Part shown: piece after piece, positions 1-7,781 of the stretch | Numbering within the stretch: position 1 is the stretch's first letter | Layout of the letters: every line of letters begins with the position of its first letter | Assembly: GCA_031281815.1 (NCBI GenBank) | Contig: JAITEY010000035.1 | Span: 1-21,549 of the forward strand | Length of the DNA stretch: 21,549 nucleotides | Direction: 5' to 3' | Source of the DNA: Desulfovibrio sp. | GTDB lineage: Bacteria > Desulfobacterota > Desulfovibrionia > Desulfovibrionales > Desulfovibrionaceae | Translations under genes and position numbers: made by a program | Notes under the pieces: model-generated | Told to the model about the DNA's origin: nothing | The model's database searches: none | What the model saw: only the letters and a program-made list of their open reading frames with translations

Positions 1-1712
1 CCGGCTTTTTCGTCGTCACGCAACGCCTCCGCTTGAGGAGCGGATTCCCCGACGTCCGGGAAGGCGTCAAGCGCTTCGGCGTCCGCCTGTTCCACGGATT
101 TGAAAGCATGCTCCTTGTACGTGCCCAACGCGTCCAGGGCAAGCTCGTCCACGGCGTCGAAGAGGTAAAGCACCTCTATGCCCTTGCGACGGAAACGCTC
201 CATATACGGGCTGATCTCCGCCGCCTCGGGCGAGGGCGCGACAAGGTGCCAGATTTCCTTTTGACCTTCTTCGGCCCGGTCCAGATAGTCGTCGAGCCCG
301 GTCAGGGCGTCCGGCGACGCGGACGAGGCAAAGCGCAACAGGGTCGCCGCCCGCCCGCGGTTCACATAGTCGTGGAAGGCGAAACGCAGATATTTGCCGT
401 GCAGTTTCCAGAACTTCGCATACTTTTCCTTGTCCGAAGCCGCCGTTTTTTCCAGGTGGTCCAGTACCCGGCGTGTGATGGTCCCGGATACGGCGCGGAG
501 CAGGGCATTTTCCTGCAGGGTTTCCCGCGAAATGTTCAACGGCAGGTCTTCGGCGTCCACAACCCCGCGCAGGAACCCCAGGTAATCGGGGACAAGCCCG
601 GCGGCGGAGTGCGTGATCAGCACGCGCCGCGCGTAAAGGTCCAGCCCCCGGCGTTCGCGCAACGCGAGAAAGGGGTCCTGCTCCGTGCCGGGGATGAACA
701 CCAGAGCATTGAACTGTATGGGCGCGTCGGCGGAAAAATGGACGACGTCGAGAGGTTCCGCCGCGTCGTAGGTCAGTTGCTTGTAAAATTCCGTATACTG
801 TTGCTGAGTCACGGAGAATTTCGGCTCCCGCCAGAGAGCGGGGGTGGTGTTGATCAGGTCGCCTTCCAGATAGATCGGGAAAGGCAGGAAATTCGAATGC
901 TTCCGGATGACGGCGTCCAGACGGTATTTTTCCAGAAACTCTTTGTCTTCCGCCTTGAGTTTTGCCCGGACGACAGTGCCCCGTTTGTAGGGCGCGGCTT
1001 CTTCGCCTTCCAGCGCCCGGATGGTGAAACCGCTCCGGCCGTCGGAACTCCAGAGGTGCGGGCCTTCGTCGCCCTGAGCGGGTACGGAGACAACTTCCAC
1101 GGATTCGGCGACCATGAACACGGAATAAAAACCTATGCCGAAGCGGCCGATGATTTGTGTGCCGTCGGCGGCCGTCACGGGTCGGTCGGAAGCATCGTCC
1201 GCCGCGCGTGAAGATGCCTTTTCAGCGGCGCCGGTTCCGTGCGCGGCGCGTTCTTTGCCGGACACCGGGGCATCCGGGCCGGCCGCGCTTGCGGAGCCGT
1301 CCGTGCCCTCTGTCGGCGGAGTTGCTCCGGCGGGGGAAGCGGAGCGTTCCGTTGCGTCCTCTGCCGTTGCGCCGGCGGCCGCTTCCAGGTCGCGGACGAA
1401 GTCTTCCGAGCCGGATTTGGCTATGGTTCCCAGGTTGTCGGCCAGTTCCGCGGCGGTCATGCCCACGCCGCTGTCCTGAATTTGCAGGACGCCGGCGATT
1501 TTGTTCACTGTGATGCGGATTTCCGGGGATTCCCCGTCGTCGCGCGTCGTTTCGCCCCTGCTCTGGAGAAAGCGCAGTTTGTCGAGGGCGTCGGACGCGT
1601 TGGAGAGCAGTTCGCGCAGGAAAATTTCCCTGTCGGCGTAGAGGGAATGCGTCAGAATATTGAGAACTTTCGCGGTTTCGGCCTGAAAGGCCCGTTGTGT
1701 GGTCGCAACCAT
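1..1712 (-). CDS. htpG: Molecular chaperone HtpG (Hsp90), C-terminus off the window
   Basis: Cytosolic ATP-dependent Hsp90 chaperone that remodels client proteins. The leftward reading frame is open from the ATG at 1712 to the window edge, giving 570 codons; part of the C-terminal dimerisation domain is missing. The start is supported by GGAGG a few bases upstream. Visible GHKL ATPase motifs: NASDALDKLRF near residue 37, DSGVGMT near 81, NLGTIAKSG near 95 and GRFGIGFYSVF near 188. Between the NLGTIAKSG and GRFGIGF motifs, where E. coli HtpG has about a dozen residues, there are about 80; residues 111-183 are Ala/Ser/Gly/Asp/Glu-rich low complexity. The frame stays open through the insert, so this is not a frameshift. 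The middle domain follows normally. A good -35 element lies upstream. Identification is secure; the role of the insert is unknown. Confidence 0.95.
   Translation of the reverse strand, partial: MVATTQRAFQAETAKVLNILTHSLYADREIFLRELLSNASDALDKLRFLQSRGETTRDDGESPEIRITVNKIAGVLQIQDSGVGMTAAELADNLGTIAKSGSEDFVRDLEAAAGATAEDATERSASPAGATPPTEGTDGSASAAGPDAPVSGKERAAHGTGAAEKASSRAADDASDRPVTAADGTQIIGRFGIGFYSVFMVAESVEVVSVPAQGDEGPHLWSSDGRSGFTIRALEGEEAAPYKRGTVVRAKLKAEDKEFLEKYRLDAVIRKHSNFLPFPIYLEGDLINTTPALWREPKFSVTQQQYTEFYKQLTYDAAEPLDVVHFSADAPIQFNALVFIPGTEQDPFLALRERRGLDLYARRVLITHSAAGLVPDYLGFLRGVVDAEDLPLNISRETLQENALLRAVSGTITRRVLDHLEKTAASDKEKYAKFWKLHGKYLRFAFHDYVNRGRAATLLRFASSASPDALTGLDDYLDRAEEGQKEIWHLVAPSPEAAEISPYMERFRRKGIEVLYLFDAVDELALDALGTYKEHAFKSVEQADAEALDAFPDVGESAPQAEALRDDEKA
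1164..1382 (-). other. Low-complexity insert in the ATP-lid region of HtpG
   Basis: Codons 111-183 of htpG. The encoded segment is rich in Ala, Ser, Gly, Asp, Glu and Pro, has no hydrophobic core pattern, and sits between the conserved NLGTIAKSG and GRFGIGF motifs. In the Hsp90 family this stretch is the flexible lid that closes over bound ATP. I infer a disordered loop of about 68 extra residues. Confidence 0.8.
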
Positions 1713-1741
1713 AGGTCCTCCTGCAAACGTTTTTCGGCAGT

Positions 1742-1770
1742 ACATGTAAGTCGCTTCCGGCGCGTGTCAA
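1742..1770 (-). promoter_or_regulatory. Candidate sigma-70 promoter of htpG
   Basis: On the minus strand a perfect TTGACA (1765-1770) is followed after 16-17 bases by the weak -10 candidate TACATG or ACATGT (1742-1748). It lies about 30 bases upstream of the htpG start. I see no CIRCE element and no clear heat-shock sigma-32 promoter. Confidence 0.4.
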
Positions 1771-1849
1771 CACGGGGAAGATGCGGTGCCGTCCGTCCCG
1801 AACAGAGAGGGGGATGGACAGAGTGCAGCCGGTCTGAGCAGGCGCAAGG

Positions 1850-1885
1850 CCTACCTCGGCGGGGTCCGGGGCAGAGCCCCGGATA
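1850..1885. repeat. Dispersed palindromic repeat, copy 1
   Basis: Holds a TAC-CTCGGCGG element followed by the hairpin TCCGGGGC-AGA-GCCCCGGA (1865-1883, 8-bp perfect stem, 3-base loop). It lies just beyond the 3' end of the DUF4139 gene, so it could act as a transcription stop or RNA end. Related copies lie near 6430, 7782, 10395-10512 and 17221. Confidence 0.65.
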
Positions 1886-1893
1886 ACGGCGGT

Positions 1894-3633
1894 TCAGCGT
1901 CCGGGGATCAGGATTTTATCCTTGTCCTGGGGAACGCGCGCTTCCACTTTGTGGTCGATGTGCAGTTCGGCGCCGCTTTCCAGGCGGGCTTTCCAGACAT
2001 AGACTTTGGCGCCGCCTTCTTCCGGCGGATTGATGCGTACTTCCGGTTGCGGCGTGGACTGCGCCGATATGTATACGGCTTCGTTTTCCGACACAGGGAC
2101 GGGGTCTTCAAGGGCTATGTCCACGGCACGTTTGCGCAGGTTTCTGACGGTGAAGAGCCAGTGGCGCGTGAACGTCTGGTCTTTGGCGAACAGGCCGTGT
2201 TCGCCGCCCGAGCGGGCGACGTTGCGCATTTCGGCGCTGACCTGGGGATCGGCGCCGAAAAAAATCGTCCCTTTGTCGCTGTTGAAGCTGAAGCTGCGGT
2301 TGCCGACGACGACGCCGTCCACGGAAAAGCGCGCCGAGGCGGGCGGCAACGCCAGAGGACCGGGCAGGGTGACGGCGGCGGTCAGGAAGGCCCTGTCCGT
2401 GACGGACGGGCGCAGGGTGTAGGAGAAGGCGGCCTTGAGGATTTCCGGCGTCGGTTGCAGGCGCAGGGGCGTATTGTTTTGCAGGGTTTGTTTGCCGATG
2501 TGACGGAGCCGGAAGGCTGCCTGCTCGGTCTTTACCGGTTCGGCCGGGGTCTGGGAAGGCGCCGGCGCAACTTCTTGCTCAAGGAGAGCCGCACGCAGGC
2601 GCGGGCGATTCTCGTCGGCGGCGGCGGCAGGGGCCGGAACGGGGGGCGTCTTGTCGGCTGTTATGATTTCCCAGGGCCGCAGTTTCGGGGGAGCGAGGAT
2701 TCTGTCCCGGCGCAGGGCGGCAATGTAGATGTCGGTATCTTTCCATGTGATGCCGGAGTTCTGGGTCAGGATCGCCTCCTGATACACGGCGATTTCGCCG
2801 GCATCCGGGGCGGCGTCGAGGGTATAGCGCAGGCTGCATACGGCGGGCAGGGCATAGGTGTAGGTCAGGTTGTGCCGTTTTTTGCCTGCGGGATGGGGGA
2901 CGATATACAGTTCGCGTTTGCGCGGGCCGTCGTAGTCCTGCAGGGCTTTGCGGGCTTTTTCCAGGCGCGGCGCGAGGTCGGTCAGGATGCGTCGTTGTTT
3001 GTCGCGTTCGGCGTACACTTTGGGGTAACGGTCGGCGTAGTCCGCATCCAGGGCGGAGGCTTCGCCGGCAGGGGAAAAGGGCGCGTTGCTTTTTTTGCCG
3101 GGGCGGTCCGCGGAGGCTACGGTCTGGGTGAGAGCGGGGAAGGAGGCATAGACGTCGAAACTTTTGCGCAGCAGGGCGAGGCGCGCTTCGGCCGCTTCGG
3201 CTGCGCCTTGAGCCCGCGCCTGTTCTGTTTCGAGGGCGACGACCTTTTCCAGCAGGGCGCGCCGTTCGGGGGAACTTTCCCTGTCGGGCAGGGCGGCCGT
3301 GTAGGTGGAAACGCGTCGGCCGTGAGGTCTGAGCAGGTCTTCGGCTTCCTGTTCGTCCGGGCGGTAGATGCTTTGCGCCGGAATGCCGTCTATGCGGAGC
3401 ATGAAGGAGTCGGGGTCGGTGCCGGCGGGCAGGACCAGGACAAAACCCGTTGCGCCCGAGGGTAGTTTTTCGGCTTCCAGGGTTTGGTTGACGGTCAGGC
3501 GCGCTTCGTCCGGGTAAAACACCGCTTCGGCAGGTTGCGCGGGATCGGGGGCGAAGGCCGGGGCGGCCGTTGCGGAGAGCAGCCACAGCAGCGCGGCGGC
3601 GGGCGCGGCAAGGCGGGAGCGGGGAAAGGACAC
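1894..3633 (-). CDS. Secreted DUF4139-family protein with N-terminal DUF4140-like domain
   Basis: 579 residues. The GTG start at 3633 is supported by AAGGAGA about six bases upstream. Residues 1-28 form a Sec signal peptide (basic N-end, Ala/Leu core, probable cleavage after AFA), so the mature protein is periplasmic or surface-exposed. Residues 35-125 resemble the DUF4140 N-terminal domain, 120-245 are charged and Ala/Glu-rich and probably coiled coil, and the rest matches the DUF4139 beta-rich domain. Members of this family are sometimes annotated as mucoidy-inhibitor-like; the biochemical role is not known. It starts 26 bases after the heptose adenylyltransferase stop on the same strand, so the two are probably co-transcribed, which suggests but does not prove an envelope role. 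A palindromic repeat follows its stop. Confidence 0.75.
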   Translation of the reverse strand: MSFPRSRLAAPAAALLWLLSATAAPAFAPDPAQPAEAVFYPDEARLTVNQTLEAEKLPSGATGFVLVLPAGTDPDSFMLRIDGIPAQSIYRPDEQEAEDLLRPHGRRVSTYTAALPDRESSPERRALLEKVVALETEQARAQGAAEAAEARLALLRKSFDVYASFPALTQTVASADRPGKKSNAPFSPAGEASALDADYADRYPKVYAERDKQRRILTDLAPRLEKARKALQDYDGPRKRELYIVPHPAGKKRHNLTYTYALPAVCSLRYTLDAAPDAGEIAVYQEAILTQNSGITWKDTDIYIAALRRDRILAPPKLRPWEIITADKTPPVPAPAAAADENRPRLRAALLEQEVAPAPSQTPAEPVKTEQAAFRLRHIGKQTLQNNTPLRLQPTPEILKAAFSYTLRPSVTDRAFLTAAVTLPGPLALPPASARFSVDGVVVGNRSFSFNSDKGTIFFGADPQVSAEMRNVARSGGEHGLFAKDQTFTRHWLFTVRNLRKRAVDIALEDPVPVSENEAVYISAQSTPQPEVRINPPEEGGAKVYVWKARLESGAELHIDHKVEARVPQDKDKILIPGR

Positions 3634-3659
3634 GAGGGTCTCCTTAAAACGGTTTAACG

Positions 3660-4202
3660 TTATGGAAGCTCTGATGTATTGTTTTTGCGGATGCGGGCGA
3701 TGAGCGCGGTTGTGGAAAAATGTTCGAGCAAGGGCAGGGAGAGTACCCGCCCGCCGCGGGCTTTGACGTCTTCACAACCGATAATGCGTTCTTCGGGCCA
3801 GTCTCCGCCTTTGACCAGCACGTCGGGTTCAAGGGCGAGAATGAGCTTCAGGGGGTCGGGTTCGTCGAAGCCCGCGACGAAGTCCACGGACGCCAGGTGG
3901 GCGAGGATGAAGGCGCGCACGGAGAAGGGGTTGACGGGGCGGTCCGCGCCTTTCCCCAAAGCGCGCACGGAGGCGTCGCTGTTCAGGCCCAGAACCAGGA
4001 AATCTCCTGCGGCGCGGGCTCGGGCAAGCAGGTCCACGTGGCCGGGGTGCAGAAGATCGAAGCAGCCGTTGGTGAATACCAGCCGCCCGCCGTGCGCGCG
4101 CAGCTCCGCCAGCCTGCGGAAAAGCTCCCGGCCCGCCTTGTCTTCAAGACCGCCCGGAGGCACGACGGAGGGAAGATCAAGTGTGTTGCCGGGAGCGTGC
4201 AT
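3660..4202 (-). CDS. rfaE2: D-glycero-beta-D-manno-heptose 1-phosphate adenylyltransferase (stand-alone RfaE2/HldE C-domain)
   Basis: 180 residues; transfers AMP from ATP to heptose 1-phosphate, giving ADP-D-glycero-D-manno-heptose for LPS inner core. The cytidylyltransferase-like fold is shown by TNGCFDLLHPGH (residues 44-55, with nucleotide-binding HPGH at 52-55), the LGLNSD segment and VKGGDW, all typical of the C-terminal half of E. coli HldE. The sugar-kinase half is a separate gene at 20111-21115 and the epimerase HldD lies at 6541-7524. The ATG at 4202 has only a weak Shine-Dalgarno sequence, so the start is less certain than the family. The DUF4139 gene follows after 26 bases; upstream an inverted repeat separates it from dsrC. 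Confidence 0.9.
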   Translation of the reverse strand: MHAPGNTLDLPSVVPPGGLEDKAGRELFRRLAELRAHGGRLVFTNGCFDLLHPGHVDLLARARAAGDFLVLGLNSDASVRALGKGADRPVNPFSVRAFILAHLASVDFVAGFDEPDPLKLILALEPDVLVKGGDWPEERIIGCEDVKARGGRVLSLPLLEHFSTTALIARIRKNNTSELP

Positions 4203-4233
4203 GGTTTTTGCTTCACAAGCGTTGCCGATGCCG

Positions 4234-4259
4234 AATCAACTATAAGGATATGGTTGATT
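4234..4259. repeat. AT-rich inverted repeat between dsrC and rfaE2
   Basis: AATCAAC (4234-4240) and GTTGATT (4253-4259) form a perfect 7-bp inverted repeat around a 12-base AT-rich centre. It sits between the dsrC stop and the rfaE2 start. It lacks a T run, so it could be a weak RNA hairpin at the dsrC 3' end or an operator for rfaE2. Confidence 0.35.
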
Positions 4260-4270
4260 GGGTATCGGAA

Positions 4271-4588
4271 TTACACGCACCCGGTCGGCTTGGGCAGTCC
4301 GGCCATTTTGCAGGCGCCCTTGCTGGGGCCGGAGGGGAAAAATTCATAGATTTCCTTCAATTTGTACCCGGTATTTTTGGATAAAATACGCACCATCGGC
4401 GCAATGCCGTTTTTCTTGTAATAATCCTGCAGGAACGACATCACCTTCCGGTGGTCGGCGGTGACTTCGGCGATACCTTCACACTCCCGCACGTATTCGA
4501 CCCATTCCGGCGACCAGTCTTCAAAGCGCAGCAGGAAGCCGTCTTCATCAACCTCAAAGGTTTTGCCCTTGTACGCGACCTCAGCCAT
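4271..4588 (-). CDS. dsrC: DsrC, sulfur-carrier partner of dissimilatory sulfite reductase
   Basis: 105 residues, TusE/DsrC family. DsrC accepts the sulfite-derived sulfur from DsrAB as a trisulfide between its two C-terminal cysteines and passes it to the membrane complex DsrMKJOP. Both are present: Cys93 (KGAC) and the penultimate Cys104 (PTGCV), spaced 11 apart as expected of true DsrC rather than TusE-like members with one cysteine. The start is the ATG at 4588, preceded by a strong AAGGAGGT; an upstream in-frame start at 4645 would lie inside the promoter. The gene is apparently transcribed alone, in keeping with dsrC lying apart from dsrAB in Desulfovibrio. This is the clearest metabolic marker in the window and implies a sulfate or sulfite reducer. 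Confidence 0.95.
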   Translation of the reverse strand: MAEVAYKGKTFEVDEDGFLLRFEDWSPEWVEYVRECEGIAEVTADHRKVMSFLQDYYKKNGIAPMVRILSKNTGYKLKEIYEFFPSGPSKGACKMAGLPKPTGCV

Positions 4589-4888
4589 GCCGACCTCCTT
4601 GAATTGAGCATCGGAAAGTATGCCCGTTTGCGACAGAAGCTGCAAGTATACAGTATGCCGTGATGCGCGTAAAGTCCGGGTGGACCGCCGGAGCGGCCGG
4701 CATGCCAGAGACGGCGTCCGAGACGGCGGGTTGCGCGCCGGGCGGGAAAAAATTTGAAAATGCGTATTCGTGCGTTGACGCGGCGCGGAAAATGGTGCAG
4801 GGAAACCCGCAAGACGATGCTTTGCTCCGGCATGTTGTTTTGTGGGAGTTTGCGGCGCGTAATTTTTTAGTTTTCAAGGAATGTTTTC
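4589..4888. other. Divergent intergenic region dsrC / RRM gene
   Basis: 300 bases between two divergent genes. The left part carries the dsrC promoter. The right part is GC-rich and then AT-rich just before the RRM gene, where TAATTT at 4860-4865 is a possible -10 on the plus strand, without a convincing -35. Small ORFs here have no good ribosome site and run into the neighbouring genes. I see no riboswitch or RNA gene. Confidence 0.5.
4645..4673 (-). promoter_or_regulatory. Sigma-70 promoter of dsrC
   Basis: On the minus strand TTTACG (4668-4673), a 17-base spacer and TATACT (4645-4650). This is a near-consensus promoter about 57 bases upstream of the dsrC ATG, which fits a highly expressed gene. 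Confidence 0.6.
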
Positions 4889-5173
4889 ATGTCAAAATCT
4901 TTGTATGTAGGCAACTTGCCTTGGTCGGCAACGGAAGAAGGCGTACGCGGATTGTTTGCGGAGCACGGCAACGTGTTGTCGGTTAAATTGGTCTCCGACA
5001 GGGAAACCGGCCGCGCGCGCGGTTTCGGTTTTGTTGAAATGGACGATGCCGATGCGCCGGGTGCTGTTCAGGCGCTGAACGGCGCCCTGTACGAAGGGCG
5101 CAACCTGCGCGTCAACGAAGCGCAGCCCAAGGAGTCGCGTCCGCCGCGTTCGCCGCGTTCGCCGCGTTACTAG
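4889..5173 (+). CDS. Small RRM-domain RNA-binding protein
   Basis: 94 residues with one RNA-recognition motif. RNP2 is LYVGNL (residues 5-10) and RNP1 is RGFGFVEM (44-51), with Met where the last aromatic residue is usual. The protein ends in a short Arg/Ser/Pro tail (RPPRSPRSPRY) encoded by a 9-base direct repeat. AAGGA precedes the ATG. Such small bacterial RRM proteins are thought to bind single-stranded RNA, sometimes in the cold-shock response, but their targets are mostly unknown. The gene is followed after 20 bases by a perfect terminator, so it is probably a single-gene transcript. Confidence 0.9.
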   Translation: MSKSLYVGNLPWSATEEGVRGLFAEHGNVLSVKLVSDRETGRARGFGFVEMDDADAPGAVQALNGALYEGRNLRVNEAQPKESRPPRSPRSPRY

Positions 5174-5193
5174 CCCGGTAGTGCTCCGACCTG

Positions 5194-5220
5194 CCGGCGC
5201 AGCAATGCGCCGGTTTTTTT
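5194..5220 (+). terminator. Rho-independent terminator after the RRM gene
   Basis: CCGGCGCA (5194-5201), loop GCAA, TGCGCCGG (5206-5213), then seven T. A perfect 8-bp GC-rich stem with a GNRA-type tetraloop and U tract. Confidence 0.9.
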
Positions 5221-5261
5221 ATGCGCCGGACGCGGCGCGTATCAAAGGAACGACTGATGCG

Positions 5262-6338
5262 ATGAACATCGTGCTGTTTACCTCTTCCACGAACACGAGC
5301 GGCGGTTCGCGGCAGGCCCTGTATCTTGCGCGCGGACTGACGGAACGCGGGCACAGGCTTGTTTTTTTCGTGCCGCAGGGGGCGGCTCTGCAGAGATTGG
5401 CTCCTGATTTCCCCTTCAGCATTCTGCCTGCCGGGCGCCCGGCATGGCGGCGCAGCGTGGAGGCATCCCTGCCGGCGGACGCGCCCGCGGTGCTGCACGC
5501 GTTCCACAACGCCGCCGTGAAGGCCGTGGCTCTCTGGGGCTTGTTCCGCAAAAAGCCTTTCGTCACCCTGGCCCACAGGGGCGTCGTTTTCCGGCCGAAG
5601 AACCCTCTGCCGTACTGGTCCCCCGGCATAGACCGTTTTACGGTCAATTCCCCGGCCTGCGCGCGCGTGCTGCGCAGCATGGGGGTGCGGAAGGGCCGTA
5701 TTGTCTGTGTGCCCAACGGCATACCTGAAGAGCGCCTGCGCGTCCCGCGCCCGCGCGCGGAACTGCGCGCTTTTCTGGATATTTCGCCGGATGCTTTCGT
5801 CTTTCTCAGCATCGGCGGCGAAGCGGCGTACAAGGGATCGGATGTGCTGCTGCGGGCCTTTGCCGAGGCCTTTCCCGACGACGGTCCGGGCGCGCCTTTC
5901 CTGGTGCTGCTCGGTCTTGATTCCCTGCCGCGCGGCGGCGTTGCCCGGGCGGGTCGTGTCCGGCGGGCGGGTTACGCCGAGGATGTCGGGAGTTTTCTGG
6001 CCGCCGCCGACGCGTATGTGCAGCCCTCGCGCTCGGAGTCCATGCCCAACACCTTGCTGGAAGCTTTGTGTTTCGGCCTGCCCTGTATCGGCACGGCGGT
6101 CGGCGCGATCCCGGATATCCTGGAGCCGGCCGGAGGCGCACCCTGCGGATTGCTTGTGCAGCCGGGCAACGTAAGCGAACTTGCCGTCGCCTTACGCAGG
6201 CTGCATGCCGATGTCGCGTTGCGCGCCGCCTCGGCGCAGGCCGCCCGCAAGCGCGGCGCCTGTTTCGGCATGACCGAACGCTTGGACAGCATCGAAGCGC
6301 TCTATACGGACCTGCTGCGTTCCAAAGGCTACGCCTGA
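5262..6338 (+). CDS. Glycosyltransferase family 4 protein (GT-B fold)
   Basis: 358 residues. Probable sugar transferase for LPS or another surface glycan, using a nucleotide sugar. The N-terminal half starts with a Rossmann strand and glycine loop (MNIVLFTSSTNTSGGSRQA). The C-terminal half has the family-4 signatures: GEAAYKGSDVLLRAF, a GYAEDV segment, and the EX7E motif (Glu259 and Glu267 in SESMPNTLLEAL) that binds the donor nucleotide. The start at MNIVLF (5262) fits family N-termini; an upstream in-frame ATG at 5181 would lie before the terminator of the previous gene. AAAGGAA lies about 11 bases upstream. hldD lies 200 bases downstream, which supports an LPS role; donor and acceptor cannot be read from the sequence. 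Confidence 0.85.
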   Translation: MNIVLFTSSTNTSGGSRQALYLARGLTERGHRLVFFVPQGAALQRLAPDFPFSILPAGRPAWRRSVEASLPADAPAVLHAFHNAAVKAVALWGLFRKKPFVTLAHRGVVFRPKNPLPYWSPGIDRFTVNSPACARVLRSMGVRKGRIVCVPNGIPEERLRVPRPRAELRAFLDISPDAFVFLSIGGEAAYKGSDVLLRAFAEAFPDDGPGAPFLVLLGLDSLPRGGVARAGRVRRAGYAEDVGSFLAAADAYVQPSRSESMPNTLLEALCFGLPCIGTAVGAIPDILEPAGGAPCGLLVQPGNVSELAVALRRLHADVALRAASAQAARKRGACFGMTERLDSIEALYTDLLRSKGYA

Positions 6339-6540
6339 CCACCGCACAGGCCGGAAGACCCGCCCGTGCATATTGAAGCGCACCCTTTCGAATGATACGA
6401 TGATGATCCGGGGCAGTTCAAGGCAGACCGTATACGCTTCCGGCGGCCTTCTTCCGGCTCAAGCCGGCTCCTCTCATCGGGAATGCGTAGTTTCGAAACT
6501 GAACCGCTCTAATTCACTGATGTAATGTTGAGGAAAAACC
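6339..6540. other. Intergenic region before hldD with repeat and palindrome
   Basis: Contains a degenerate copy of the dispersed repeat (TATACGCTTCCGGCGGCC at 6431-6448) with a small CCGGC-TCAA-GCCGG hairpin at 6454-6467, and a perfect 12-bp palindrome AGTTTCGAAACT at 6489-6500, about 40 bases before hldD. The palindrome could be an operator or may be chance. No convincing promoter was found. Confidence 0.45.
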
Positions 6541-7524
6541 ATGTACATCGTCACCGGCGGCGCGGGATTCATCGGCAGCGCCCTGCTTTGGAAGCTGAAC
6601 AGTCAGGGCGTGGACGACATCCTGGTGGTGGACAACCTTGCCTGCTCTGAAAAATGGAAAAATCTGGTCAACCGCCGGTTCCGCGACTATATGCACCGTG
6701 ATGTTTTCAGAGAGCATGTGGAAAGCGGGCGCCTGGAAAACGTGCTCGGCGCGCGTCCGGCCGCGTTGGTGCATCTCGGCGCCTGTTCCGGCACCACCGA
6801 ACGCGATGCCGACTTTCTCATGCGCAACAACACGGCGTACAGCAAGCTGCTGTGCCGCTATGCCCTGGACAGGGGCATCCGTTTTATTCAGGCGAGCAGT
6901 GCCGCGACATACGGGGACGGCGTTGCGGGGTTCGACGACGATCCGCGGAGGCTTGACGCATTGCGGCCGTTGAACATGTACGGCTATTCCAAGCATCTTT
7001 TCGACCTTTGGGCGCACAGGGAAGGGGCGCTGCAGAACATTGCCGTCCTGAAGTTTTTCAATGTTTACGGGCCCAACGAACAGCATAAAGGCGAGATGCG
7101 CAGCATGGTCAACAAGGCGTTTCATCAGGTGAAAGAAAGCGGCAGGGTCAGGCTGTTTCGTCCTGCCTCGCCCAACGGCGCGGCAGACGTCCGTAGGCGG
7201 GATTTCGTCTACGTCAAGGATTGCGTTGCGATACTGCACGAACTGACGGTACGCGCGGACGTCAACGGCATATTCAATGTGGGCACCGGCCGGGCGCGGA
7301 CCTGGAACGAATTGGCCGGCGCTGTTTTCAAGGCCATGCGCCGGCCGGAGAACATAGAGTATGTAGACATGCCGGTTGCACTGCGCGGCAAATATCAGGA
7401 TTTTACCGAAGCGGACACCCGGCGTCTGCGGGCGGCCGGCCTGCCTCTGCCTTCCGGCGACCTGGACAGTTGCGTACAGGATTATATCCGCAACTATCTT
7501 GATTCGCCTGATCCCTATCTGTAA
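6541..7524 (+). CDS. hldD: ADP-L-glycero-D-manno-heptose 6-epimerase HldD
   Basis: 327 residues, close to the usual length near 310. Converts ADP-D-glycero- to ADP-L-glycero-D-manno-heptose, the last step before heptose transfer to the LPS inner core. It is an NADP-dependent short-chain dehydrogenase/epimerase: TGGAGFIGS cofactor loop at the N-terminus, SSAATYGDG, and the catalytic YGYSK with Tyr147 and Lys151. The specific HldD signatures are KFFNVYGPNEQHKGEMRSMV and RRDFVYVKD. GAGG lies eight bases before the ATG. The other two ADP-heptose enzymes lie at 3660-4202 and 20111-21115. A 9-bp hairpin follows directly. Confidence 0.95.
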   Translation: MYIVTGGAGFIGSALLWKLNSQGVDDILVVDNLACSEKWKNLVNRRFRDYMHRDVFREHVESGRLENVLGARPAALVHLGACSGTTERDADFLMRNNTAYSKLLCRYALDRGIRFIQASSAATYGDGVAGFDDDPRRLDALRPLNMYGYSKHLFDLWAHREGALQNIAVLKFFNVYGPNEQHKGEMRSMVNKAFHQVKESGRVRLFRPASPNGAADVRRRDFVYVKDCVAILHELTVRADVNGIFNVGTGRARTWNELAGAVFKAMRRPENIEYVDMPVALRGKYQDFTEADTRRLRAAGLPLPSGDLDSCVQDYIRNYLDSPDPYL

Positions 7525-7525
7525 T

Positions 7526-7552
7526 GCGGGCTGCCGCCTTTCAGCAGCCCGC
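7526..7552 (+). terminator. Terminator-like hairpin after hldD
   Basis: GCGGGCTGC (7526-7534) and GCAGCCCGC (7544-7552) form a perfect 9-bp stem with a 9-base loop, starting two bases after the hldD stop. There is no T run, so it may stabilise the mRNA end rather than terminate by itself. Confidence 0.5.
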
Positions 7553-7781
7553 GTATGCGCCGTCCCGCCCTGCGGCAGCGTTACATCGGCCCGCATCTTC
7601 CTTTCATTCCAACCTTGCCGATGTCTTCGCAGCCGCCGTTGCCGCCGCATACTCCGGTTTCGTCGCCGCCCGCAATGCGCGAAGGCGTCTTGACCACGGT
7701 TGCATTATCGACTATGACGCAAACAATAGTTTTTTAGTCAGCATGCACGGCGTTTGTATCAGAGCTGATTTCCCTTGATTG

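Noticed and set aside
33..1886. Long plus-strand ORFs (392 and 215 residues) opposite htpG
   Set aside because: They mirror the htpG codons, contain Arg/Gly-rich nonsense without motifs and have no ribosome sites. They arise from the GC-rich codon bias.
1786..3465. 559-residue plus-strand ORF opposite the DUF4139 gene
   Set aside because: Antisense shadow: no recognisable domain, while the minus-strand frame has a signal peptide, a good ribosome site and family motifs.
4660..4986. 108-residue ORF before the RRM gene
   Set aside because: It overlaps the RRM gene in another frame, lacks a good Shine-Dalgarno sequence and has no motif.
6489..6500. 12-bp palindrome AGTTTCGAAACT before hldD as a firm operator
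   Set aside because: Short, single occurrence and no promoter placed beside it; noted only in the intergenic entry.
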